64,000 nucleotides of DNA, from assembly GCF_008831285.2 (NCBI RefSeq), contig NC_045141.1, positions 23,772,742 to 23,836,741 of the forward strand. Reading direction: 5' to 3'. Source of the stretch: Nymphaea colorata (Eukaryota; Streptophyta; Magnoliopsida; Nymphaeales; Nymphaeaceae). Under the pieces are notes generated by a model, which worked only from the letters and a program-made list of their open reading frames with translations, made no database searches and had not been told where the DNA came from. Below are positions 27,298 to 38,581 of the stretch, one piece after another (within the stretch, counting starts at the first letter, position 1; each line of letters starts with the position of its first letter). The translations under genes and the position numbers were made by a program.

Positions 27298-27789
27298 ATG
27301 ATGGTGGTAACAGAGTACGAGTGCACGCCAGCTTTTTCTTGCCCCCATGTGCTCAACCTCAGCACAGGAACAATGATAAAACTAACAGAAATGCGCCATG
27401 TTCATGGAGAAGAAGAATTCCTTCTGCACATAAGATTGCCAAGTTCTATAAAATCAAACTGCTATTCAACGTTTGTTGCACAAAAGAATATGCTTGATGG
27501 CGTATTATGGTATGACAATCTATATGAAGTCGTTGCAAGTCCAAATGCCAAACGACTAGGGGCAAAATCTGATGAGGTAGAAGGAAGCAGAAGGCCGTCC
27601 TTACCATGCAATGGGCTTACTGCTTTCTATTTGGAACAAGTGTTCTGGACGGACCCGTATTCTAGGAAGGTAGGTTTGGGAATCAAACGGTCCCTTAGAT
27701 CTTGTTTGATTGCTATTCTCAGGAAGGAGAGAACAAAGAACATCCCATCGCAGGAGAAGAAGAATGTGGTAGGGCCGGTTGAGTTTTAG
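27298..27789 (+). CDS. Unrecognised ORF (163 aa)
   Basis: This is the longest ATG-started frame in the 13-31 kb spacer. It is rich in K, R, S and hydrophobic residues, with no signal peptide, membrane segment or motif that I recognise. Codon usage looks no better than the surroundings. Probably a chance frame. Confidence 0.15.
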   Translation: MMVVTEYECTPAFSCPHVLNLSTGTMIKLTEMRHVHGEEEFLLHIRLPSSIKSNCYSTFVAQKNMLDGVLWYDNLYEVVASPNAKRLGAKSDEVEGSRRPSLPCNGLTAFYLEQVFWTDPYSRKVGLGIKRSLRSCLIAILRKERTKNIPSQEKKNVVGPVEF

Positions 27790-28123
27790 ACACGACAACT
27801 CCTTTTTGGCGTTTTGGGTGTTTCATTGCAAACCATGGAACTGATGATACAACACAAAACATGGTTTCCTGTTTCGAACTGTCATTCCTTATCAAATTAC
27901 CTTTTATACAGTTGATACAGCATCCTTCCGGCCTGATACACATCATTTATCTATTTATCAATTGATATGTACCCGATAATGTTTAATCGGTCGATATCAA
28001 GCGTTACACATTGATTTTTAAAAACTTATTTTTACACAAAACTTATCGTTACAACATTAGTTTGCACTGTTCGTGGGTGCTACTTCCCTGTACTGACTCT
28101 AAGCTAATAAGTATACCGTCTAT

Positions 28124-28197
28124 GCAACCTAAAACCAACCTGAAAGGACAGCATTTCAACGCAGCCTAGAACCGACCTGAAAAGACAGCATTTCAAC
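28124..28197. repeat. Tandem duplication, unit 37 bp
   Basis: Two copies (28124-28160, 28161-28197) share the frame GCA-CCTA-AACC-ACCTGAAA-GACAGCATTTCAAC and differ at about five positions. Confidence 0.9.
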
Positions 28198-29032
28198 GGG
28201 CGTGTGGTTGACACGATTAAACAGCCACTTTAAAAGCATCTCAAACACTCTTAATCATACGAATAGCCTTATAGATTGTAGAAAATTACGTCCCTCAAAA
28301 AGCGAGAATATTTAAGAAAATCACAGACATTTAACAGAATTAGGAGAAAGTTAAAGCCATAAACGTGCATAAGAGACGATTTCCTAGATATGGTATTTGA
28401 TGCCATAGCACAAGGATGGGTGAGTGACACTACTCGGCAGGCAGAATTGATTCAGCGGTTTCTGAAAACATTTTTGAAGTTTACGCTCTACTGTGAAGAA
28501 TGTCTTCCAGCCCGAGTGCAGTTTCCTGTGTTGTTATAAAGTTGACCAACTAATTTTCACCCGAAACTGGTCTCGTTCAACTATTTTCAACGCAAATGGC
28601 GACGCCATTAAAAATGCAACATTGGTGCTTATAGAAGTGACAGAATCCTACGTATTTTCAAAAGGTAATTATCATATCATTTGAGCACATTAGAAAAGCC
28701 GGGGGAGTTTCTTAATCCCCGATTAGGGTTCTCCTCGCCAGAGGGCCAGACACTCAATATTCGAGACGTGATGATTCCCAACTCAGGTCCTTCGACCATA
28801 TATATATATAAGCACTACTGGATCAGTCGCTTGGGGATCCGATTCAATCTTATACACAAGCAATCGTCAAACCAGCCGCCCCACAAGACACTATTGCAAA
28901 AAAAAAAGGAAAACCGTAACGATAGTAAGCAAAAGATATTTCCCTCCTGCATGAATTACCCTCCGTCCCATTCCTCAAGCTCACGAAGTTTGCACACAAT
29001 CAGGGCAGCCTCCACCGAGACCAAATCATCGT

Positions 29033-29620
29033 TCAAGCAGATTCTGTGGCAACAGTCCATGAAGAACTTCCATTTCTGCTGAATGCGTCGACACCCTCAA
29101 TCATGCTCAATATCCTCCGTTTCCCCATTCTGTTGTTAGACATTATAGTGAGGCAGACAACATCCTGACGTCTAGTAGATGGCCATTCTTCAAGCAATGA
29201 CATCTCAGGGTCTTCAGTCCCCTCCTGTGTCACTCTGTGAGCAAGATCTGGGCCCTCTAAACTGGTTCTCTAAATGGCAGCATACCTTCTTATTTTATTA
29301 CCTGCCCTTGAGATGATTTGGATACCGTTGAGGTCCTGAAGCATGTAGTTATCCATGCAACATATGAGGTCAGTTTGCCACCATATCCTCATTAGCTCTT
29401 CATCCTCTTTAAGGCCCTCTGCCACTATCAAGCAGGTCCCCTGCTCCTCACTCTCTCTCTTGAAAGGACCGTATTTCTTAATTGTTCATTGAAATGGCCT
29501 AGGAACATGTCTTCATTGTGCATTCTTTCAAACTCACTTCCCTTCTCTGTCCCAACGATGAAATGCGTAATGTCATTGGTGTAAAGATCATGGCTGTTAG
29601 TTCAAGCCTCCTTGTACCAG
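29033..29620 (-). pseudogene. Decayed coding-like tract, family not recognised
   Basis: Reading the minus strand, protein-like segments follow one another in different frames. The first reads HDLYTNDITHFIVGTEKG and continues into FERMHNEDMFLGHFNEQL; the next, in another frame, contains IVAEGLKEDEELMRIWWQ and DLNGIQIISRAG; the last reads DPEMSLLEEWPSTRRQDVVC and MIEGVDAFSRNGSSS. Stops and frame changes separate them. The composition looks like former protein-coding sequence, but I do not recognise the family. Confidence 0.4.
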
Positions 29621-31362
29621 CACCTTGTCAAATTACTTATAGAAGTTTGCATAATGAAATGATCTCCTTGTTCCCCTACAGCATGCACATGCTACTTGCT
29701 ATAAATTGGCAAGCTGCAACAACTTATGTGCAAAAGCCAAGTGAGACACAAAACCATCCATGCTCTTTTTCTCCAAGCTTCGACAGTCGTCAGAGAGCAG
29801 CTCAGTTTAAGAAGTGAAGCTCCATTGAAGTTCAAACAGAAGCGAAGAAGCTAGCCAACGGCCCATCCGAATGAGTAATACATCTATACTGGCAAACTAC
29901 AGGTAATAGCTTTGCTTTTGAGACATGTAATATGAGTTCAATGATGAGAGAATAAATTTAGTAAAAGGAACATCATTTTGGGGGTTCAGCAATTCTTAGT
30001 GGAATCTGTAGAGGCTTTTATATAACAGGAAATGATGTGGAAGTGAAAGTATAGAACCATATGAATAGCAGCCTTCCATTCCTCGAAGATGCTTTGATAC
30101 GAATAACATGGAGCCTGACAGTTTCTTTTGAACAGAATTTTAGAGAGCATTATCACATCCACAACCACAAACATGTCTTGCCTTATGATTGCTGCAAAAA
30201 TTGTTTGCACAGGTTGCCAGCACAGCCATGGATTCTTAAGAACAATGATGTCTTAATGTATTAACGGTTAGCTCAAAAGCTTAAGTAAAGCACAGGAGTG
30301 TATTTCAAGGAAAGGAAACCTTGAATAACCGATTAACCTATAACTCAAAATTCATTATCATCGTTATCACATCATCGAAGTATGTCAAGCCTGATCAGAA
30401 TAGCAGTCCTCTTCCTCCAACACGGGCAACTTCTTAGTTGTATCCTAGGATGTGGCTAGAGACACTTATGTAATAACTATTATGTGGTTATTCTCATGTA
30501 GGTTTGTAATAAGAATGGTATATACTGGGATGTACAGGTAGAATGTAACGAATTGTAGTGAGGAAGAACTGAGTAAGCGGATGGAACCAGCTCACCTTGG
30601 CGCACTAAAAAGGAGCGACAGGACTGTTTCAAGTTTCTTGGTTAGTCGAGCCAATTTCGAACAAACCAACGTATAAATTTAAAGAAATATCATCTCAACC
30701 ATAGACATAAGCAGATAAACCCTTTGCCCTGCCTACTGAGAACGGGTGAGACAGTCTCAACTTTCAAACAGCTTGTCTATAAAGTTCACCAAATTTAGCG
30801 ATTGTCATGCATCATGTCGTGAAAGCCCAAACAATGACAACAAGAACATAATCCTGAGCATCATTAGAGACGAAAACAAGCACGTAGGAATAGATTGCTT
30901 CTTAACTAGAGTGAACTGGATAATGATTTACTCCAGCTGCATCATTGGCCCCAAGATAATAAACAACGGCCCTTGGAGATTTCGATGATAGCAATAGCTC
31001 AAACAATCGCAGAAAGCAAGCTTCTGCTTCCAAGTTCCAATCATGCGAAGTTCATTTGATGCTGTGTACCATACTAATATCTTCGAAAGAGGACAACAAG
31101 CTTCACATTATCAAGATGGAAATCAATGAAGAAACCAAGAACACAGCAATTCAGATGGTGAATAAAATAAAAACTTATCAAGGTGAAAACTAGAATTATC
31201 GATCAAATAAATCAATAAACCAAACTGGGTAATTTGGAAGTCGCAAAATCTGCATATCAAAACAGAAGTAGATCAATTGGGATACACAGATATAGACGAA
31301 TGCTAATTTTCCTTTCTCTTGTGTTCAGCATTTTCATTTTCTTTCTCCCCATTTATATGAAA

Positions 31363-31980
31363 TCATAGAGTCCCCGTCCCCACAAGGAGCCGACCGATAT
31401 GGAAAACAAGAAATGCTTCAACCACGCCTAAAACCATACCCGCCAATACATCGAAAACAAAATGCCTACCCAATAAAATCCGAGAGAAGGACGTCGATGC
31501 AGACCACAATCCGACGATCCCCACGAAGCCAGTCCTCCAAAAACCGACATATTTCTCCGTCAAGCCCGAACAGAGCCACAGAAAAGACCCAAGAAAGCAT
31601 GCCCGTGAGGAATGACCGCTAGGGAAGGACCAGTGATCAACGGAGACGACGAGAGACATGCCCTTGTTGTAGACGGGTCGAGGCCTGCGGACACAGAACT
31701 TGATGAGGCCGACGATGGCGACGTCGAGTACGCATCCGGCGAACAGGCGGACGAGAAGCCAGGAGAGGAAGGGGTCGCGGAAAATAGACGGGTGCAGGCA
31801 GAGGGAGGCAAGTGCGGGGAACCAGAAGCGGCCGTCGCCGGAGAACTCGAGGACGAGGAGGAGGAAGCGCGGGAGAGGGAGGCAAGCGGTATGGATGGAA
31901 AGGGACCAGCGTGTGTCGCAGTCGACCAGCCGGCTCAGAGTGGCAGAACTCTTACGGTGGGGAGTCACCGTGGCGGCCAT
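31363..31980 (-). CDS. PAP2-type lipid phosphate phosphatase, beta-like (205 aa, intronless)
   Basis: Dephosphorylates phosphatidate and related lipid phosphates (phosphatidate to diacylglycerol + Pi); an integral membrane protein. The three PAP2 catalytic motifs are present in order: KFCVRRPRP (K-x6-RP), PSGH in FPSGHSSRACF, and SRILLGRHFVFD (SR-x5-H-x3-D). Several hydrophobic segments surround them (for example LLLVLEF, LLVRLFAGCVLDVAIVGLI, TGFVGIVGLW, VLAGMVLGVVEAFLVFHIG). The frame extends upstream through non-ATG codons; the first in-frame ATG is at 31980 and gives the usual length of the small plant LPP-beta proteins. The gene is single-exon and strikingly GC-rich compared with its flanks. 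An out-of-frame upstream ORF precedes it. The family call is firm; the substrate is inferred from the family. Confidence 0.9.
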   Translation of the reverse strand: MAATVTPHRKSSATLSRLVDCDTRWSLSIHTACLPLPRFLLLVLEFSGDGRFWFPALASLCLHPSIFRDPFLSWLLVRLFAGCVLDVAIVGLIKFCVRRPRPVYNKGMSLVVSVDHWSFPSGHSSRACFLGSFLWLCSGLTEKYVGFWRTGFVGIVGLWSASTSFSRILLGRHFVFDVLAGMVLGVVEAFLVFHIGRLLVGTGTL

Positions 31981-31996
31981 TGCCCGCACAACAGTG

Positions 31997-32047
31997 CTAA
32001 GACTGGTAGCCCTGAGAGCCAGAAAACCCAACCCGGCCTATCACCAT
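31997..32047 (-). promoter_or_regulatory. Upstream ORF in the LPP leader (16 codons + stop)
   Basis: An ATG at 32047 opens a 16-codon frame ending in TAG at 31997, 16 bases before the main ATG and in a different frame. If the leader extends this far, scanning ribosomes would meet it first, which could lower or condition translation of the phosphatase. This is inference from sequence only. Confidence 0.45.
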
Positions 32048-32298
32048 CTTGGCAATAGATTTAGATTACCCTCACCACGTTATGAATTCACCCAAAATCA
32101 GATCTCATCTCACCGATGGTTGTAAAAATCAGAATCCGGTTGCGGAGGCGCGGGCATAAGCTAAGAAGCATCCGTAGATGGAGCAGTCGATTCTGGTTCC
32201 AAACTCGTATGTGAAATCTTTAAAAATCAGTGTATCTGCCATACCCATCGTCGTCTCGAGTTGCCGTGAAATAGCTTTGAAAAATGATTTAAAGTTTT

Positions 32299-32847
32299 AT
32301 GAGCCCAATCGATATCGGATCGATCGATTTTTTAAGGAGGCCATATCGGCCTCATAATCCGTTGACTAAGTTGGCTAAGTGCCCACGAGATGTATATCGG
32401 CCGTTACTCTTTATGTTGACCACATTTAGCAACTTTTTATACTTACCCTCCATTGTTTTATTTTCTTTTTTTTCCTTCTCCCCACCTCCACCTGTCTGTT
32501 TCCTGAGGGCGACTTTGGAAGTTGTGGCTCATTTCTTCTTGGTGGCGCATTTGAGAGAGCACAACAACAGGGTCTTCAGGAGCACCTTCTTATCGTCAGA
32601 TGTTGTGGCTTGTCTGGTGCAGGGGATGTCCATTTTGTTATTCGGTTACAGCACCGTCCTCCGTCTGCAGTTGGGTGACTGTATTGCGTCATCTATTCTC
32701 TCTCTCTTTCTACCCTTTTTTATTTTCGTTTCACTGTGTGATTGCCTTGCATATTGGTCTTTTATTTCTGTTTTTTGTGGTTTAGGAACTTCTTATCTTA
32801 TCAAATTTTGCCGTGAATTCTCATTTTATCGGTTCTCTTTCCTTTGA
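32299..32847 (+). CDS. Unrecognised hydrophobic ORF (182 aa)
   Basis: ATG-initiated, with long hydrophobic, F/S/L-rich runs that a T-rich strand gives by chance. No motif is recognised. It lies upstream of the copia insertion and divergent from the phosphatase. Possibly a relic, more likely non-coding. Confidence 0.15.
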   Translation: MSPIDIGSIDFLRRPYRPHNPLTKLAKCPRDVYRPLLFMLTTFSNFLYLPSIVLFSFFSFSPPPPVCFLRATLEVVAHFFLVAHLREHNNRVFRSTFLSSDVVACLVQGMSILLFGYSTVLRLQLGDCIASSILSLFLPFFIFVSLCDCLAYWSFISVFCGLGTSYLIKFCREFSFYRFSFL

Positions 32848-32907
32848 TTGCTTGTAGGTCCCTTCAAAGTTTGAACTATCCTTCCTCCTTGATGACAAGT
32901 GATTAAG

Positions 32908-32952
32908 TGATTGGTTGAAAGTGCGTTTGGTGATTGGTTGAAAGTGCGTTTG
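32908..32952. repeat. Tandem duplication of a 22-bp unit
   Basis: TGATTGGTTGAAAGTGCGTT plus TG occurs at 32908-32929 and again at 32931-32952, perfectly conserved and separated by a single G. Confidence 0.95.
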
Positions 32953-33404
32953 TTTGCTTAGTTTTTTAGCTCGAGTGAATGACAAATGACAAAGGGGAAA
33001 CAAAAAATTTGGTGATAACCATGAAACATCTTTTGGCTTTCTATGTGCCGAATTGAAAAATGTTCCCACTTGTCATTCTCATGGAAAACGTAACACAATG
33101 TTATCTATATATATATGCTTCCAATTATTGGCATTTCCCTTCTTTCTACACCTCGTGGTTTCGAGGATCTTGGAAGGAAAATAAGAGAAAATAGTGTGAT
33201 GTATAAACCAACAATCCCTGGCTTTAGAAGTTAATTTATTGGTCCACTAAAACCATGTTCTGTCTCTAGTACCATAAAGAAGCGTAGAACCATTCGAACA
33301 GGGCGAACTTTTATATGCTTATTATTTGCAAACTTTTCTTGCAACAAAAAAAATTCATATTGGCGGTGTTTTAGTTACTGTGGTTTCATTTGTGATGATC
33401 GATC

Positions 33405-33891
33405 TGAAACGGATAATCACCAATTGGCAAGAGAAACGGATGAGGATAAACACCAATTGGCAAGATCGCAGATTGCGTCGGTTACAACAAAGGCCAAATC
33501 AGCCAGGCCACGGATTGCATTGGATATTAATGGGATTGCGTTGGATATTAATGCAAGAGATAATAAAGGCAAGATAGCTATGGATATTCATGATGATTTG
33601 GGGAAGATTCATCCAAGGAAGAGTAAGTCGGTTAAGGAAGATGGCGATCCAGAGATACAACAGCCCAACAAAGCAAGTCAATCTAAAACCGACAATCATA
33701 TTAAAGATTCTTGTACAGCTCATAAGAGCAATCATGATAAGGATGTAATCTCTCCTAAGATCAAGGAGAAGCCTAACGTGTAAGCATTATAAATAGTGGA
33801 AAACCTCTCCACCACAAAGTGTGGAAGGACCCCCTCTCGTGGACGTAGGTGAATTTACACCGAACCACGTAAAATCTTCTTCTTTCTCACA
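33405..33891 (+). repeat. 5' LTR of the copia element (487 bp)
   Basis: Begins TGAAACGGATAATCACC and ends TTTCTCACA. A TATAAATA box lies at 33788-33795, which would drive element transcription. Two short internal direct repeats are visible: ACCAATTGGCAAGA (near 33419 and 33452) and TTGGATATTAATG (near 33519 and 33541). Confidence 0.97.
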
Positions 33892-33904
33892 TGGTATCAG
33901 AGCA
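33892..33904 (+). promoter_or_regulatory. Primer-binding site
   Basis: TGGTATCAGAGC directly follows the 5' LTR. It is the usual plant copia site, complementary to the 3' end of initiator methionine tRNA, and would prime minus-strand cDNA synthesis. Confidence 0.95.
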
Positions 33905-33952
33905 ATAGGGTCTTGGGCCGTGAGTCTCTTCAAGCTTTTTTGTATTTTCTCA

Positions 33953-36900
33953 ATGGCTTCTATTGTGACCTCTTCTTACCCATACCCTTACAACTTAAAT
34001 GTCACAAATTTTGTGACCATTAAGTTGAACCAAACCAATTTTTTGATATGGAAAACTCAGCTGCTTGGACTTATTGAAAGCCAAGATATGACTGAGTTTA
34101 TTGAAGGAGAGACGGCTGCACCTGAACCCACAATCAAGCGTACCAAGGAAGATGGTACAGTGGAGGAACGAGTGAATCCAATCTATCAAGCATGGCGAAA
34201 ATCAGATCGACTATTGCGTGGATGGATCACCGGCACTCTCGCAGAAGAGGTCATGGGCACGATTATTGGCCTTCAGACGTCTAAAGAGGTATGGAACACT
34301 CTCATGACACATTTCTCTCATAAGTGTCAAGAGAGGGAACACTTGCTTATGCAAAAACTTCAGACTTATAAGAAAAGAATTTTATCTATTGCTGATTACA
34401 TCTGTGGGTTCAAGAAAATTTGTGACGAGCTTGCAGCCATAGGCAAGCCTATAGAGGATCATTCCAAAGTCTTTTGGTTTCTCAGTGGATTGGGACAGGA
34501 ATACGAGTCCTTTACCACCACTATGATGAAACCCCCAACGCCATCTTACATGGACGTAGTAGCCTTACTTCAAAGTCATGAAACTATGCGAAGCATGTAT
34601 CATGAAGAAACCAGCCAGCAGGTTGCGTTTTACAGCAAAAAGTATTCAAACTCCAAGTTTAGAACAAACAAGAATCAATTTTTTAACTCAAAAGGGCGAG
34701 AGTTCATACAGGCAGCCCAAGGTGGAGGACAAGCAGTCCAAGGTGGTGGACGGTTTCAGTCAAACCAAAACAGAAATGGAGGGCAAGGAGAGAACCAAAG
34801 TAAGGACAAAGGTGTTCGTTGCCAAATCTGCCACAAATTGAATCACAATGCTGCGAATTGCTGGCACCGATTCAATCACGCCTTTCAAGCGCAAGAAGTT
34901 CAACACGCTTTGGCAGCAATGAAGGTAGCCGACGGTCAAGATAACAAGTGGTTTCCCGATACAGGCGCATCCACACATATAACATCTGATCCAGGTAACC
35001 TTACAAACTTTACTCAGTATCATGGTAATGATCAAATTATGGTAGGAAATGGTGAAAAGTTGAATGTTACTCATATTGGAGATACTGATATTCAAAATGG
35101 GAAAAGACGTCTTGTTCTCAACAACGTGCTAGTTGTGCCTCAAATTAAGAAGAATTTAGTCTCAGTCAGCCAGTTAACATCTGAATATCCATATGTTTTT
35201 CAATTCTCTGCTGATGGGTTTTTTGTTAAGGACAAGAGGAACAACCGACTGATAGCATCGGGCAGTAGAGCTGGAGATCTTTATGCGTTCCAAGAGACAC
35301 CCAAGGATCAACAACATGCAGTTTTCTTTTCCAGTAGATTTCAATCAGCAAATAAAGAGACATGGCATCAACGTTTGGGCCATCCTCATCGTCAGATAGT
35401 TGATTTTCTTGTTAGCAAAAATAACATTGAGGTGAGTGGACCTCAATCAAGAATGGGCATTTGTTCTAGTTGTCAAATCGCCAAGATGTGTCGGTTGCCA
35501 TTCCTTCCAGTAGAAGTTCATTCTCAAATTTTTCTTGAACGTGTTCATTGTGATTTATGGGGACCAGCCCCTATCATGTCTTCACAAAAATTTCAATTTT
35601 ATGCTATATTTGTTGACGAGGCTACAAGATTTGTTTGGTTATATCATCTCCAGCACAAATCTGAACTTTGTCAAGTGTTTATGGATTTCCATAAATTAGT
35701 TGAATGACAATTTGGGACAAAGTTAAAAATTTTTCAGACTGACGAAGGGGGTGAATTTAATAGCCGTATCTTAGCAATTTATTTGCGAAATAATGGCATT
35801 CAACATATTAAGTCATGCCCCAAAACGCCACCACAAAATGGGTTGGCTGAACGGCGTCACCAGTCCATCATTGAATTAGGCCTCACCATGATGTTTCACT
35901 CTCACGTACCCATGAAATATTGGGTCGATGCCTTCCTAACGGCTGCGTGGTTGATCAATCGGCTTCCTACTCCCACCTTGCATATGAAATCACCTTTTGA
36001 GTGTGTGTTTGGGAAGAAACCAGATTATTCTTGTCTTCGTATATTTGGGAGTCGTTGTTTTCCTTACTTGAGAGATTATGCCAAACATAAATTTGAGCCA
36101 AGATCATTACCATGTGTCTTTTTGGGGTATAGTTCTATTCATAAAGGATATCGATGTTTATATCCTCCTACTGATCGAGTATATATCTCACGACATGTAG
36201 TATTTGATGAAGCTTATTTCCCTTATCACAAGCCTGGAATATTATTCTCAAAGGTTGAACAACAGCTACATCCTGCCACCTTCAATGATTGGACAGCGCC
36301 TCCTCATGATGTTACTAACTTGCCTGGTACGCAACACATTGACTTTTATGATACTTCTGCTCGTATGCATCATGAAGAGATTCCAACTCAAGAAGCATCA
36401 ACAACTAGTTTGGCTATCTCGGACGTTCATGCATCCCCCATGCATCAACCAATTATAGGAGAATTGACGTCTTCGTGTGATGAGCCCTTACATCAAGACA
36501 GTCAAATTCTCACACCAGCTGAGTTATCTCCAAATGCTGATACAACAGGGGAAGCACATGACGAGTCCATTCATACTTCATCAAATTCTCATGCTATGGT
36601 TACTCGAGCAAAGGCTGGTGTTACCAAGCCCAATCCTCGATATTTTCTCACTGTGAGTATTCCATTAGAACCCAAAACGGTGAAAGATGCCTTAATGCAT
36701 GATGGTTGGGTGGCAGCAATGAAAGAAGAACTAAATGCCCTCCACCACTGTAAGACTTGGACTCTCGTTCCTCGGCAGCCAAACATGAATGTGGTAAGTA
36801 CACGCTGGGTTTTCAAAACAAAATTGAAAAGCAATGGTACTTTGGAACGCTTGAAGGCCAGACTCGTCGCTCGCGGGTTCAATCAAATTCCCGGCATTGA

Positions 36901-38581
36901 TTTTATGGAAACATTCTCTCCTATTATCAAACCGGCTACGATTCGCATTGTCCTCACCATTGCATTAACCAACAATTGGGACATCCGGCAGCTAGACGTC
37001 AAAAATGCATTCCTCCATGGCAACTTAGATCAAACAGTTTTTATTGAACAGCCTCCAGGGTTCGTTGATACGTCCAAACCAACACATGTTTGTCGCCTTC
37101 ATCGAGCACTTTATGGACTTCGGCAGGCCCCTCGAGCTTGGTATGATCGCTTTGGTTCATTCTTATTGACAAAAGGGTTTTATACAAGCATCTCCGATTC
37201 CTCTCTCTTCGTCTATCGAGAAGCCCAAGGTACTATATTTCTCCTCCTCTATGTTGATGACATCATATTAACAGGGAGCAACAACATCCTTCTTCAACAG
37301 TTTGTCAATGAGCTTAGTACTGTATTTGCCATGAAAGATCTTGGATACCTTCATCATTTTTTGGGTATAGAAGTTGTTCAAACCCGTTCTGGACTCTTCT
37401 TAAATCAAAAGCGATACGCCTTTAGTCTACTTGAACGTGCAAAACTGCTCGGCTGCAAACATGTCATCACTCCTTTGATTCAACACTATCAACCTCATGA
37501 TAAACTCTTTCCGGATCCAACTTTATTTCGGAGTCTAGTTGGAGGACTACAATACTTGACGTTCACTCGACCTGACATATCGTTCAGTGTTAATTATGTC
37601 AGCCAGTATATGCAGACACCAAAGAATAGTCATTTCCAACTTGTGAAGCGTATACTTCGCTACATTCATGGCACCATTTCTGATGGCTATATTCTTTCCC
37701 CTCAGAAGGATTTTCGGCTTCATGCTTTCTCTGATTCTGACTGGGCAGGATGTCTAGACACTCGACGCTCTACTACGGGTTATTGCACTTTCATCGGAAC
37801 AAATTGCATCTCTTGGACTGCTAAGAAACAGCCTACTGTTGCTCGATCGACGACTGAAGCTGAGTATCGATCCATGGCATCTGCCGCCGCTGAACTTACG
37901 TGGATTACATATATTTTGAAAGATCTTGGAATATACTTGGCCTCTGCACCTACCTTATATTGTGATAATATGTCTGCACTACAGGTTTCTATTAAGCCAG
38001 TTTTTCACTCTCGAATGAAACATGTCGAATTAGATTATCACTTCCTTCGTGAAAAGGTTGCACTTGGTCAGCTTACTACGCATTTTGTGCCTTCCTCCCA
38101 ACAACTTGCTGATATATTTACCAAGGCACTGTCAAGCCATTCTTTCAATACACTTCGCACCAAACTGGGCCTCACTAAAGCCCCGCCCAGTTTGAGGGGG
38201 GATGAAACGGATAATCACCAATTGGCAAGAGAAACGGATGAGGATAAACACCAATTGGCAAGATCGCAGATTGCGTCGGTTACAACAAAGGCCAAATCAG
38301 CCAGGCCACGGATTGCATTGGATATTAATGGGATTGCGTTGGATATTAATGCAAGAGATAATAAAGGCAAGATAGCTATGGATATTCATGATGATTTGAG
38401 GAAGATTCATCCAAGGAAGAGTAAGTCGGTTAAGGAAGATGGCGATCCAGAGATACAACAGCCCAACAAAGCAAGTCAATCTAAAACCGACAATCATATT
38501 AAAGATTCTTGTACAGCTCATAAGAGCAATCATGATAAGGATGTAATCTCTCCTAAGATCAAGGAGAAGCCTAACGTGTAA
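33953..38581 (+). pseudogene. copia gag-pol polyprotein, interrupted by one in-frame TGA
   Basis: I start at the ATG at 33953 (MASIVTSSYPYPYNLN), just after the leader. Gag has the LNQTNFLIWKTQL block and a CCHC zinc knuckle (CQICHKLNHNAANC, 34820-34861). The protease active site DTGA is at about 34958-34969. The pre-integrase HHCC region follows (WHQRLGHPH ... CSSCQIAKMC). Integrase shows its acidic residues at CDLWGP (about 35550), TDEGGEF (about 35740) and LAERRHQ (about 35845). Reverse transcriptase has YVDDI near 37250, and RNase H has SDSDWAGC near 37730 and STTEAEYRSM. A single TGA at 35705-35707 splits the frame inside integrase; the reading frame is otherwise the same on both sides. 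There is no stop before the 3' LTR, so the frame runs about 125 codons into it and ends at TAA 38579-38581. Confidence 0.93.
38191..38202 (+). promoter_or_regulatory. Polypurine tract
   Basis: TTTGAGGGGGGA immediately precedes the 3' LTR and would serve as the plus-strand primer. It overlaps the open pol frame. Confidence 0.9.

Larger units (their letters stand above)
15801..31362. other. 15.5-kb gene-poor spacer
   Basis: No complete gene could be assembled. The longest ATG-initiated frame is the 163-aa ORF at 27298. Short exon-like runs on the plus strand at about 22.4-24.2 kb, a decayed coding-like tract on the minus strand at 29.0-29.6 kb and several young tandem duplications (listed separately) are the only structures I can point to. 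A GA tract lies at about 18834-18854. Confidence 0.5.

Noticed and set aside
31612-32125. Overlapping plus-strand frames rich in Arg/Glu/Ala
   Set aside because: They are antisense to the GC-rich phosphatase gene and have no domain of their own.
33424-33783. Separate LTR-encoded gene (119 aa)
   Set aside because: The frame has no ATG start in the 5' LTR and is best seen as the extension of the open pol frame in the 3' LTR.
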